In this document: one piece after another, positions 21,383 to 32,813 of the stretch
How positions within the stretch are numbered: position 1 is the first letter of the stretch
How the letters are laid out: every line of letters starts with the position of its first letter
Assembly: GCA_030144725.1 (NCBI GenBank)
Contig: JASKMD010000031.1
Span: forward strand, 8,839,823-8,903,822
Source: Haematococcus lacustris
Lineage: Eukaryota > Chlorophyta > Chlorophyceae > Chlamydomonadales > Haematococcaceae
DNA: 64,000 bases
Direction: 5' to 3'
Translations under genes and position numbers: made by a program
The notes under the pieces: model-generated
What the model was told of the DNA's origin: nothing
Databases searched by the model: none
Seen by the model: the letters and a program-made list of their open reading frames with translations, nothing else

Positions 21383-24300
21383 CTAAGTGCCGTCTACTAC
21401 TACGGGGAGTGCACTGTTGTTGAGTGGCTGCAGCCCTGGAGCTGTAGGAGATGTGTCGTCGACAAGGAATGAGGTCGCTGCTGGCAAAGACAGGGTGCTT
21501 GGCGGATCCCGCTGCTCCTGGTCCCCTGAAGCAGGGCCGGCATGAGGTACGACTGGGCTAGGGAAGGCACTACGCCACATGTCGCTTTTTTCGTCCAAAA
21601 ATCCAATGAGGCCGCTGAGGCTGCTGGAGGCTTCCCCTTGCGCCTGTTCGGTCTTACGCGTCGCCCAAGATAGGCAGCTCATAAAGTCTTGGCTGTGCCT
21701 CGAGCCCGCGATCGCGCTCGATTGGCTGGCACGTTCCGCATACATGTCGTGGCTTGCGGCAGACATCGCGGCGAGCCACTGATCGGCAGACGCCGTCGCA
21801 GCCTTCAGCAATGGCGAGGCAGAGAGGCGAGGCGAGACAGCTGGTGTCGTTCGTGTGCGGACCTCCGGCGAAGATTGCTGACCACGACCTTGTGGCTCCA
21901 CAGCCCAGTCGGCAGGGTTGCAGCCAAAGCCAACAGCCCAACCCGTTTCGGATGCGAGGGAGCCAACTACGGAGTCCGCAGGCCTGCCTTGGTCGCCTAT
22001 CGTCTTCGCCGCTGACTGTGCACCACTTTCCTCGCTGACCTCGATGTGGGCGATGCCATGCACTGCGCGTTGGGCAACGAGGCTCGGAGCCGATGCAGTC
22101 GCGGGATGTGGCTCACGTCGCTGTGTGGGGATTGGCACAGCGGTTGCTAAGACATCACTCGGCCTGGCTTCGGTCACTGGGATGGGCACTGAGACAGTGG
22201 CCAACGCAGCTGAGGATCTGTTGGAGTCGTTTGAGCCTGCGCTCGCCTCCTCTCCATCGAACTCAACAATGCTGCGCAGTTTTGGAGCCTCGGCGCCGAG
22301 TACTTCGCAGGGCGTCGCTTCGTGGCTGTGCTGAGGGGACACATTGAACACCGGGTTTGAGCTCAGATAGCTGGGCTGGGCAGGGCTCTGGGCGAGCGGG
22401 CTGCGGCTGTTGCTGTCTCCACCCATCTGCCTTTCGCTTCTTCGCTGCATGCTTGGTTCACATCCGCGCGGCGCCATGTCCTGGCTGTGATCGTGCCCTG
22501 TGTCTTGACTGCCCATAATTGACTCCGCTATGGTTAGCAGTGGGTGCTGCCATGGAGGGAGCGATACCATCTGCTGCACCGACCACTGCCGCAATGCGGC
22601 GGCCGCCGCCGAGGCCTGGCCAAGGTTTGGCGTGGTGCGCTGCGCGGTGTCTGCAACACCGCGAGTTGGGAAAGGCAGCATGATCTCAGTCGCGTCGTTC
22701 CATTCCGCATTGACAGGTTGCCTGCTGCGCGCACTGACGTCACCCTCAGCGTGGCAGCTGCCTGGGGCAGAGATCAGGCTGTCCAGCTGCCAAGAAGCTA
22801 GTGAGTGGAAGCGCTGCATGTTTGCATCATGCGGCTGGGTGCCTGCTGCAACGGTGGCAGACTCTGGCAGCAGGCTGCCGGACCCTGGAACAGGGTTGCT
22901 GGCTGTAGCCCATGCTACGTTGCCAGGAGGGAGGGAGGAGGTGGAAAGGTGCATCAGAGAGTCTGCAGGGCTGCTGCGAGGCAGGCTGGGGGCACGGGCA
23001 GCGCCACTGAGCCTGGCTAACGAGCCGGAGCTGAGAGCAGTGGTTGTGGGGGATGGGAGGGTGGTGGGGCCCGGTGGGGGGTAGGTGGTCTGGGTACCCC
23101 AGGGGGCTGGCTGGGCTGGCTGGGAGGCCAAGGAGAAGCCGGGCAGCTGGCCACCCCAAATGAATGTCTCCATCAGGCCCTGCATGCAGTCACCAGCCAG
23201 GTCGTCACCACACTGCTGCCACCATCACCGTCAAGGCAGTAAAATGATGGCAAATTGGCACCATGGAAGTGTCACATGCACTAACTGATAGTCCTGGGTT
23301 AGGGCTGATGCTGGTGCAAGTGTGAGCCATTTGACCTGGAGCAGCCGCGCGGGGTGAAGCATGTGTGAGAATGCCCTGACCCCACCTTGCCCTTGACCTC
23401 AATGCCTCCAGTCGCCTCCCAGGGCTCCTCGGGCAGCAGGCTGGCTGTGGGCTTGGAGGCCTGGATCCTGCAGTACAAGCCAGCACACCCACATACCAAC
23501 CTCAGGGCAGCATCTCAATCCCTATGATAGTCATGAACACTGTTTGCCACCTACCAACATGACCATTGCAGCCACAGCTACAGCATGGATGTGCACATGG
23601 CCATACATGTTGCAGGAAGGTTAGCAAAGCGATACACTTCCACATGCAGCATGCACGTATGATGCATGTGAGGCGGCTTCGCCTTGTAGAGCATGCTGGC
23701 CCGTGTGTAGTGAAGTTGGTAGGAAAACGTTGTGGACATGATAAACCGAGCAAAGCAGCTGACCATGTTATGAGTAGTGGCAATCACAGCAAATGCTCTT
23801 GCTTTGACAGGCAGCTAGAGGGTGAGGAAGAGTGAGCAACTGTGTGACTGGTTGTGTGACACTCCCAGCATGCTTGCACTTAGCATGCAGCGATGTTGGC
23901 AGTGTTGCACAAGTCAGGCCATGGCTGTGTGCTGATCACACTGCTGACATTGCTGATGATGCTAGTGGCAGCGATCTTGGTGCTGGAGCAGGCTGCAGCT
24001 GCTTCTGCTAGGAGAGACATGATGTTGCTGCTGCTGGAGGTGCTGCATCTGCAGCAACACCAATTGTGGTGTACGCTATGTTATGATGAATGATGACAAT
24101 GGATGATGGTGCTGCTGGTGCTGTTGCTGCTGTTGCTGCTGTTGCTGCTGGGGAACACAGTAGGGGCATCGCAGCAGGTCAGGGGTACCAGCCACACACC
24201 GCATGGGAGCACAAGTGGACTCCATGCGTGACGCCGTGTTCATGCTGTCGCCACTGCGCCAGGGACAGCGTCAGGGGCAGGGTAAGAAAGCATACACGGA

Positions 24301-27300
24301 AAACATACGCGCACACACACATACACACGTGTATGTGAAGCCACATACAGCGTCTGGCAGTTGGAGGGGCAGTTGGACAAATACCAAGCAAGGTAGGGCT
24401 GTGAGTTTGGTGAGGAAGGACTTAGCGCGATGCTGGCAGGATGGGGTGGCAGGTGTGCCCTTGCTGTCGCTCTGGGCTGTGTTCTGTGCTTTGAGCCCAA
24501 GGCCACACTGCCACCTGCTGCAACCCAGCTGCTGACGAACCTAGCCACTACCATCGCTACCCTCACACTTTACAGGTTAAAACTGATGCTGTTTGCAACC
24601 AAGGCCACACTGCCGCGTGGTCCACTGCTACCTGCTGCATTCCAGCTGCTGGCCATGAACCTAGCCACTACCATCCCTACCCTCACATTCAATGAAGTTT
24701 AACTGTTGCTGTTTGCAACCAGGGCTGCAGTGTGGCACTGCGGGCCTGCACGGCTGACCTGCTGCGCCTTTACCCCTGCACTACACCCAACCAGGTACCT
24801 TGACTCTGGCCATGCCTGACACTGTGTGACCTGGCTATTCCTGAAACCCTGACCTGACTGCATCTCCCCCTGCTCGCCAACCCTGCCCACATCCCCTGCA
24901 CATACCCCACCCTCTACCCCCAGCCTGGCTCCCCCTACCCTTGTGGACAGCTACAGACGTCATGTGCTGCACTTATGCTGGGATGTCCATTTCCTGTGCG
25001 GCCTCATGACATCACTGCTGCTGCTGCTGCTGCTGCTGTCAGTCATGTTGATGCTGGCTCTTCCCCCTCAGCCACTCAGGCTGGCCACTCACAACTGAGC
25101 AGGCAGCTGAGCCCAGTCAGCCCACCAAGGGCACAGGCAAGAGCAAGGGCAAGGCTGCCAAAGCCAAGCCAGCACCACAGCCAGGCAGGTGGCTGGACAG
25201 GGACTGCAATGCAGCGCTGAACATGCAGCGCATTGGGGAGAGCAGGTGGCGTCCACTGGAGCTGTGCTACTGGCCAGACCAGGGAGCTGTGCCAGCCAAG
25301 GGCAAGGAGTACCCTGGCCTGGGCTACAAGCGGCTGCGAGACAAGCCACCAAAGGCCCAGCAGCAGCAGCAGCCTGCTGAGGCACAGCAGTGTGTGCCCC
25401 CCCCATCTGAGCTGTCATCAGCTTACATTAGTGCATGTTTTGTCATGCCAACTCTACACGATAGCCCTAACGGGTCAGGCAATAATGTAGATGGTAGGCA
25501 CTCATGTGCCATGTGCACTGGGTTTACTCCACACAGCCCAATAACACCATTTGAGTCGGGCCACTATTGCCCACTAGTATACTCCTGCTAGTGGCTGCTA
25601 GTGGCCACTACTGGTCCGGCTCAAATGGAGGCCCTAGTGAGGGACAAGGGGGCTGTCACTCACAACACTGCAAACTTGGGCACTTTGGTCCCGATGAGCC
25701 CAGAGACACAGTCGCCTGTGTGCAGTCCTACCCGCACCACCACCGGCTGCTGGTTGTGGGGCATCAGCACCTGCACCACACCGGGCATCAGTCCAGTGTG
25801 CTGCAGCAACGCATGGGAGAACACTGTGGAAGGGTATGGGTGATGAGCGGGATGGTGATGGAGGTGGTGGTGGAGGTGAGGATGTGGGACAATCGGTAAC
25901 TGGCATGGTGTGGGCAATTGTGACCATACACATTGCAAGTGTGAGACACGCCAGCCACAGCATAATGCACTGAAGCACAGCAGATGAGGGATGGGCTGGG
26001 CTCTGCTCCACGCCTAACTCAATATCATACAAGGCCAGTTAGCTGTGAGGGTACATGCTCTCACAATGGGGCTGTTTGCAGCTGTCGACAAATGGGGAAA
26101 ACTGTGTTAATTGTTTGTATTTGGTAGTTCGGAATCCTGACATCCCACTGACAATGCCGCCACTGCCAGCAGCCCCAGGAAGCACCCAGCTTTGTGGGCG
26201 ACTTCAAGTGCTTGAATGCTTAATCACGGCTGAGGAGTAGGGTATCAACCATCCCATATGATGGTCTTAATGTTGGCTTTCAGAACCAATCCACATCAAG
26301 CTTGTGGCACTTGAAGAGCTTTAAACTTCAAGGCTTCATACACAGTTGGTTCTCAGCCTTGAGATGTTTATGATAGAATAGTAAATTGTACATGTATTAA
26401 TTAGAGTAAAGTGTACTCAATGGGGCAGCTATGAATGCTGCGGGATGGATCCTGCACCCCGCCACCCTGCCCAGCACACAAGGTAGGTGGGAGGGCGCCA
26501 CCTACGACGCGACTGACTGCCAGCATGTCCTTGGCGAAGGCCAGCACGCGCGCCGCACTCAGCTGGACGTCATGGCTGTCAACCACTGTGTTGAACTCAT
26601 CGGCTGCACCACCCTGCACCAACACCAGACAGCCGAGGGTGGAGGGCATACCTCCCACTCACACTCCTGTCCCTATCCAGGCTTGGACAGACCAGGCGAA
26701 GCCCACCGCCTTCCCCTACCCAATGCGCCTGCCTGCCTGCCTGCCTGCAAGACTTGGCGCCCTGGGCCCAGTCATACCCTGGACACCTCCCTACTATGAC
26801 CTGCCCTCGGATGCCTTCTCTGGTCTTCAGCGCCATTACCCTGCTCTATGTGTCCTCCCCTCCTGTCTCCCCTTCCCTTCTCCTCTTTACCCTTCCCTTC
26901 CTTCTCCTCTCTACCCTTCCCTTCCTTCTCCTTTCTACCTTCCCCTTCTTCCTCCTCTCTATCCTCCCCTGCAGACCCTGACTGCACCGCAGTATGCACA
27001 CCTTGCCTGCCCTTCAGCCCCTTAGCATAACCTAGTGCCTGACCTTGATGCTGCCTTGCCCATCATCACCATGGAGGGTGGGTGAGGTGATGCCCCCCGC
27101 GACAATGTAGCAGCTGCAGGCAGGCAGGCAGGTGGGCAGGCAGGGTGAGGAGACGGGGCAGGTACAGGGAGGCAGAGGGCAGGCAGGAAAGAGGTGGGAG
27201 CAGCAGTGAGGAAGTGGAGCAGTGGAGGGAAGCAGTGTGGAGGCTGGGAGGTGGAGGTGCAGCATCCCTTGTACTCACTCGCCAGCAGTTTCAAGCTTGA

Positions 27301-28942
27301 GGACACCTGCAGGCAGCAGCAACAGCAGGGTGAAGTGCAGGTTCATCTCATTCATTGACCCTGTGCCCCTGCTGCGGGAGGAGCATGAGCCTTGTGTCTC
27401 AGCAGCCGTCCGTTGCACGGAGCGCCAAAGCGCCAAAGAGCAAAACAGATGAGAGCAGAGCAGCGCAGCACAGGGACAACAAGGGCCAGGATATGAGGAC
27501 ATCAGGGTGCAGGTCCTGGGACATCCGGAGGGAGGACTAGATGTGTGACCCCAACAAATGTGTGACTGCAATAAATGTGACACAGTTTGTTGTGCCCTTA
27601 GCTTCGATGCCTATTGCCCAAGGGGCACCTTGTGAGAAGGTATCCCAGCAAAGGTTCACCACTCATCATCTGGCTGCATCTGGCAGCCGTGGTTTGTCAG
27701 CACAGCAAGCACTGTTGACAAGTCCATGGTTCAGAGAATGTACTTGTTCAGCAGGCAGTGGTGGCTCACCATGTTTGTCACAAAGGTTGTCAAAGTGGCC
27801 AAACAGCGTGTTAAGGAAGGCCATGACCGCCTCTGGCGGGACCTCCTTTGACATGGAGGTGAAGCCAACAATGCTGCACGACACCAGGGCAGCAGCAGCA
27901 GCAGCAGCAGCAGCAGTGGTGGCGGCATGGTGAGCAGTGAGCAGCCCTATCTGGGTCAGACAAGCTGTGGCAATGCGCTAGGTAGGCAGATTGTGACAGG
28001 GTAAGGCTGTGACCTATGCTGTGCCTGGGCTGTAAGCTGTGAGCTGTGAAGGTGTGAGGGTGTGACCATGCCTGTGCAATGAGGGTGTGACCATGCCTGT
28101 GCTTTAAGGGTGTGACTAGGCCTAAGCTATGAGGGTCAGACCACTGTGTGAGAACATGCCCCAGCCAGGCTACATGTAGCCATCAACCTTATTGATGTGT
28201 TTGTCTCTCATTACAGCTCGACATACAGTGTGGGGTCCTCCTGCTCTGAAGTGCTGGTGTTTTTTTCTTTTTACACTTTCCCTTTCTTCGCTGCTGTGAA
28301 ATGCAACAATCCTGAGGGCTATTTGTACTATTGGTTGGTCCCCTTGCAAGTCGAATGTGCATCACACACTTCACGCCTATAGGTCTCACACTCACTCCAT
28401 GAAGAGGATGGTGACATGATGGTGTTGACGTGCCAGCCCGGCCACCTGCTCGGGCCCAAAGCTCGGACCGCTTGTGGCCATGTACTCGATGACTGCATGC
28501 ATGCCACTCACAGCAGCAGTCTGGTGCGCTGCATCCTCTTCCTCTGGCGATGGTCCACTCTATATCCCACTCAAGCCGCTGAAGGCCATAAGGAATTACT
28601 ACAGATCATGCATGTGCACATGAATGGAAAGTGCACGCACCACATGCATGTGCCACAGGGCAGGGTTAAGCTGTCTGATAAAGTAACACGGTTCTGACCA
28701 GCCTGACCTGCCAGAACAGCTGCAGCCTGACCTGTCAGCAACCATCATATGTTGAAGCAGCAGCAGAAGCAGGAGCAGCGGTGGCATCAGAGGCATCAGC
28801 ACTAGCGTGAGAGCAGGGGCAGTGCAGTCCCCTCACAGCCCTGCTCACTGTGTTTGGGGAAGATCTGAGACGCCATGGTCAGCTGGGACTCAGCCAGGTC
28901 TGCCAGCATGTGCTCCATGGCAGCTGTCTCGCTCACATCCTC
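21383..28942 (-). CDS. Class III (adenylate/guanylate) nucleotide cyclase, multi-exon
   Basis: Catalytic exons, in order on the minus strand. 28849-28942: MLADLAESQLTMASQIFPKH. About 28395-28500: EQVAGLARQHHHVTILFM, with a split Asp codon completing DIVGFT. About 27770-27880: IVGFTSMSKEVPPEAVMAFL. About 27290-27315: GVLKLETAG. About 27050-27115: CYIVAGGITSP. About 26495-26620: VDSHDVQLSAARVLAFAKDM. 25667-25822: RVGLHTGDCVSGLIGTKVPK, then FAV. About 24203-24253: GDSMNTASRMESTCAPM. About 23400-23465: QASKPTASLLPEEPWEA, then GGIEVKGK. Last exon 21383-23175: GLMETFIW, then about 590 Ser/Pro-rich residues. Both metal-binding Asp (DIVGFT; AGDCY) are present after splicing. The Glu in KLETAGD is typical of guanylate cyclases, but the second base-recognition position is Ala (KFAVFGD), so substrate is open. 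A Fanzor 3' fragment sits in the intron after KFAVF. Confidence 0.87.
25096..25656 (+). mobile_element. Family A Fanzor element, 5'-truncated copy in a cyclase intron
   Basis: Begins inside the last coding exon (AEQAAEPSQPTKGTGKSKGK), keeps [12 protein letters not shown] (RuvC-III) and runs through the hairpin (25547-25628) to GGGACAAGGGGGCT. It is flanked by the 10-bp direct repeat CACTCACAAC at 25086-25095 and 25657-25666. The right copy contains the GTGAGT splice donor of the cyclase exon read on the opposite strand. It lacks RuvC-I, so it cannot encode a nuclease. Confidence 0.88.
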
Positions 28943-29324
28943 CTGCATGAAAGCACCAGGGTCACACCTTCCACATCACTTTCTCCACCTTTGCCCCAGC
29001 ATTGAGGGCAGGGCGCATGCTCATTGCCCACCACCGCGGGCGGACATGGGGACAACCAGCTAGGTTCCGTGCTCAGGGCCTTCAGTCAATGACAAGGTCA
29101 TGCCATGCCCGCCTTTTGGCTCCAATACTGCACTGGCACTGCCACTGGCACAGCCCTGACACCGACATAGGTTGACACCGTCACTGTCAGTGAGGCCCAG
29201 TTTGGTGGGGGGTGAGCTATGAACGGATCAGAGTGAGTGAGTGCACCACAGTCCACTCAACAGCCAGCCCAGCAGCCTTCCCAGCAAGGGGGTGCACCTG
29301 GACTGCATCCGCCCGCTGCCGCTG

Positions 29325-29432
29325 CTGCTGCCCTAGGCTGCGCAGGTTGCTGGTGGCTGCCGCAGGTGCTGGGGCATGCAGGGTAGCATGGCGTGGTGCC
29401 ATGGGGATGGGTGGCCTGCTGTGGAACTGGCG
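29325..29432. repeat. Local duplication, copy 1 (pairs with 31525-31634)
   Basis: About 105 nt starting in CTGCTGCTGCCCTAGGCT recur with few changes at about 31525-31634. It lies immediately left of the 29.46 kb Fanzor derivative. Confidence 0.8.
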
Positions 29433-29460
29433 GCATGGACATGGCGACACTGCGCATCGC

Positions 29461-30131
29461 ACGACGAATGTAGCCCACAAGCCGACGAATGTAGCGTCAC
29501 ACCACTCTGAGCTCGGATGGCTGGACCCAGCACTCCCCCTCCAGCCAAGCGCAGCAAGCGCACCGAGGCTGAGCAGGCAGCTGAGCCCAGCCAGCCCACC
29601 AAGGGCAAAAGCAAGGGCAAGGGCAAGGCTGCCAAAGCCAAGCCAGCACCACAGCCAGGCAGGTGGCTGGACAGGGATTGCAATGCAGCGCTGAACATGC
29701 AGCGCATTGGGGAGAGCAGGTGGCGGCCGCTGGAGCTGTGCTACTGGCCAGACCAGGGAGCTCTGCCAGCCAAGGGCAAGGAGTACCCTGGCCTGGGCTA
29801 CAAGCGGCCGCAAGACAAGCCACCCAAGGCCTAGCAGCAGCAGCAGCAGCCTGCTGAGGCACAGCAGTGTGTGCCCCCCCCATCTGAGCTGTCATCAGCT
29901 TACATTAGTGCATGTTTTGTCATGCCAACTCTACACGATAGTCCTAACGGGTCAGGCAATAATGTAGGTGGTAGGCGCTCATGTGCCATGTGCACTGGGT
30001 TTATTTCACACAGCCCAATAATACCATTTGAGTCGGGCCACTATTGCCCACTAGTATATTCCCGCTAGTGGCTGCTAGTGGCCACTACTGGTCCGGCTCG
30101 AATGGAGGCCCTAGTGAGGGACAAGGGGGCT
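29461..30131 (+). mobile_element. Family A Fanzor element, two-ended internal-deletion derivative
   Basis: The left about 50 nt (two CCGACGAATGTAGC-type units) match the left end of copy A1. At about 29520 the sequence jumps to the C-terminal coding part (GPSTPPPAKRSKRTEAEQAA) and continues to RuvC-III ([12 protein letters not shown]) and the right-end hairpin (30024-30105), ending GGGACAAGGGGGCT. The ORF stops at 29832 before the hairpin. Having both ends with only about 670 bp, it looks like a non-autonomous element mobilised in trans. Confidence 0.82.
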
Positions 30132-31524
30132 GCATCCGCCCGACCTCTATACTTGTCTATACTTACCTAATAAATCTATACTCTTCTTCTTTTTGGAGCT
30201 CCGCAGTCCAGCCCGCCCGGGAGCCAGCCCAGCAGCCCTACTAGCAGGGAGAGGGTGCCTCAACTGCACCTTGGCAGGCCCTGGCCATGCACCTCCTCAC
30301 CTGTACCACCAGCAGCAGCCGCCTCCCAGACGGCATTGCCATGGGCTTCACAGTGATCTGCACACTGTGTAGTCAAAGCAATTGAAGAACGGGGAGTGAG
30401 GTAGGGCGAGGTGAAGAGGGCAAAGCTCTGCTTGGCTTGGCATTCAGCCATGTTGGACGGTACATGGCCACATGCCTGATGTGATGCTTGGCACGCAGGT
30501 GAGTGCTCAGTGCTGCTGCAGCTAGTAAGCCTGATGGTAGACCCCAGAGTGCTGGTTGCTATCTCTATACTCATCCCTACTACTGCAGTATTAGTAACCT
30601 TACACGACCTGTGAGCCCTGTACTCTGCACAGCTACAAATCACTCAGCTGCCAAATGCTTCATACAGGAGGTGCTGCCCAGAATGAGGGCGCCAGCCATT
30701 ACTCTACCTGGTCACTCCCAACTCGTACATCAGCGCCCGGGCCAGGTCGCAAGGCGGTCGCGCGGCTGTGACTTCCGGCAAGGGTGTGGGTCTCACCGCA
30801 TTGCGCGGCACCACTGGGGCGTGCACTGGCAGTCGCGACTTGGCCCCGCCCAATTGACAAATAGGCAGCGCTGCAGCGAGCGCCGTCAGGTAAGGACTCG
30901 GCTGCGTGCCGGGTGTGGTGCCAGCTCGCTTGTTGTCTTGACCACGTCGGACCCGCCCCGGGCAACTTTCGAAATGGACCTGGGGCCCGACCACGATCTC
31001 CGACATCTGTGGTTGCGTGCGGCAATCTGGTCGCAGATCCGCCGTGTTAGCTTCTGGCCACGCGGCTTGCTTCTGATTGCTTTCCAGAACAGCTCCTGAA
31101 CTCCTCTCCGGCACCGCTGATGGGGAGCCCAACAGTGCCAGGGATTTGCTGAGAACGGCTGACACGCTGGTTACTTTGTTCACGGGTGACCTTGGCAACC
31201 CTGTCGTGGTGGGCAGCGCCAGCATGTGCTGCTCTTGCTTTGGTGCAGAGAACAGGGTCGAACAGCCCCAGGAGCCTTGACCCGCCTTCCCTACAGCACC
31301 GCCTCCACCCTCAGGCACAGCAGCATCGCCATTGGCTGCAATGGTGCCATGTGTGGGGAGTGCAGGCATAAGGTGAGCCTGTGGGAATGCTCCCAGGCCG
31401 CTTCCCTGTTCTCTGCCACCACCACCACCATGGCTTGACTTGCGCAACGTGAGCTGTGCCACCTTACGGCTGTGCTGCTGCTGCGACCAGCTGGGTGAGG
31501 GGCTGCACGTGCGGCTCGGCCACT

Positions 31525-31634
31525 GCTGCTGCCCTAGGCTACGCAGGTTGCTGGTGGCTGCCGCAGGTGCTGGGGCAGGCAGGGTAGCATGGCGGGGTGC
31601 CATGGGGATGGGTGGCCTGCTGTGGAACTGGCGG
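31525..31634. repeat. Local duplication, copy 2 (pairs with 29325-29432)
   Basis: See the partner at 29325. Minus-strand frames across both copies contain RPPIPMAPRHATL, which may be part of a low-complexity exon of the cyclase or simply duplicated intron. Confidence 0.75.
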
Positions 31635-32080
31635 CTGCTTGGGGGCCTGAGGTGCAACATGTCCAAGGAGCCCGCTTGACTTGTTCGAGAGTGGTTGCCG
31701 CGAGGCAGCAGAGTGCAGCCCAGGTCTTGGTTTGCATGCGCTGGCCTTGCTGCGTCAACAAGCTGCGGCGTCTCCTCAGGCAATGGACCTGAGTACTGCT
31801 TGTTGTAGCTCAGGTGCCTGCAGGTGCCACTGCGCTGCACGTGAGCACTTTGCCAAACACCAAGGTAGCAATCATAGCAAAATCCATAGCAGAGTTTGGG
31901 CAGGCGTGCTGTACATCAAGACGCTGTGTGGGAACGCTGGCGACTCTGCGGAGTTTATGAGGTGGGAGAGGAGGGAGTGGCAGGAGAGGAGGGGGTGGCA
32001 GAGGAGGAGGAGGTTGCAGAACAGGTGGCGTCAGGGCAGGAGGGGCTCCATGACGATGTGAGGACCACCATTTGAGGACA

Positions 32081-32186
32081 CCATTTGAGTCGGGCCACTA
32101 TTGCCCACTAGTATATTCCCGCTAGTGGCTGCTAGTGGGCACTACTGGTCTGGCTCAAATGGAGGCCCTAGTGAGGGACAAGGGGG
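32081..32186 (+). mobile_element. Family A Fanzor element, solo 3' end
   Basis: Contains only the hairpin (32081-32162) and terminal tail. The following about 45 nt (GCATCCGCCCGAC... CTTACCTAATA) resemble the right flank of the 29.46 kb copy, so the flank may also be repeated or the element end may extend further. Confidence 0.85.
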
Positions 32187-32251
32187 CTGCATCCGCCCGA
32201 CTGCCCAATTGTAACACCCTTACCTAATATATTAAAAGTGGGCGGATGCAG
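32187..32251. repeat. 12-bp inverted repeat CTGCATCCGCCC / GGGCGGATGCAG
   Basis: Perfect 12-bp arms at 32187-32198 and 32240-32251 around an AT-rich centre. The left arm also occurs right after the 29.46 kb element end and, in part, at about 29303. Confidence 0.7.
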
Positions 32252-32615
32252 TCACGCATCACAGAGGAGAAAGGTGAGCCACACACCTACACAGTGTCTG
32301 TCAAAGTGCAGGGCATGGGGTACGTGCTGGCTGGCCTGCCTTACCTCGCAGCTTCCATGAAACCTGTTGACTGCGCCAGGCTTGTGCTGAGACTGGTGCC
32401 CAGGCTGCTCACTGGGCGGATGCTGCTGCCAAAGCAAGGGCTGTGGGGTGAGCCCTGCCTCAAGCCTGGTCCCGGGTAGCGCTGGCCAGAGCTGAAGCTG
32501 CTGCTGATGTTTAGGCCACGCAGGCTGTCCGTCTCTGTGCTGGCTTGAATGGCAGACAGCATGGCAGACGTCTTGGTGTGGCTGCGCAGCCGCTGGTGGT
32601 GCCGGGACTGGCGCT

Positions 32616-32654
<39 letters not shown>

Positions 32655-32813
32655 CGGAACACATCAGCAACAGCGGCTATAGCTAAGTCAGCAGCGCCAT
32701 CGTCATTGCCAACACCACCACCACCACCACTGTCTGGACCACACCAGTCATGTCAAGCAAGCCATAGCAACGACACAATAGCAACGTTAAGCAAGCCATA
32801 GCAACTAAGGCCA

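Noticed and set aside
21383..22015. Plus-strand ORFs antisense to the last cyclase exon
   Set aside because: The minus-strand frame is continuous from the GLMETFIW junction and has a spliced partner; the plus frames have neither.
32630..32655. Polyalanine or polyglutamine protein at the (CAG)n tract
   Set aside because: No splice-consistent partner and the tract is open in all frames; treated as a microsatellite.
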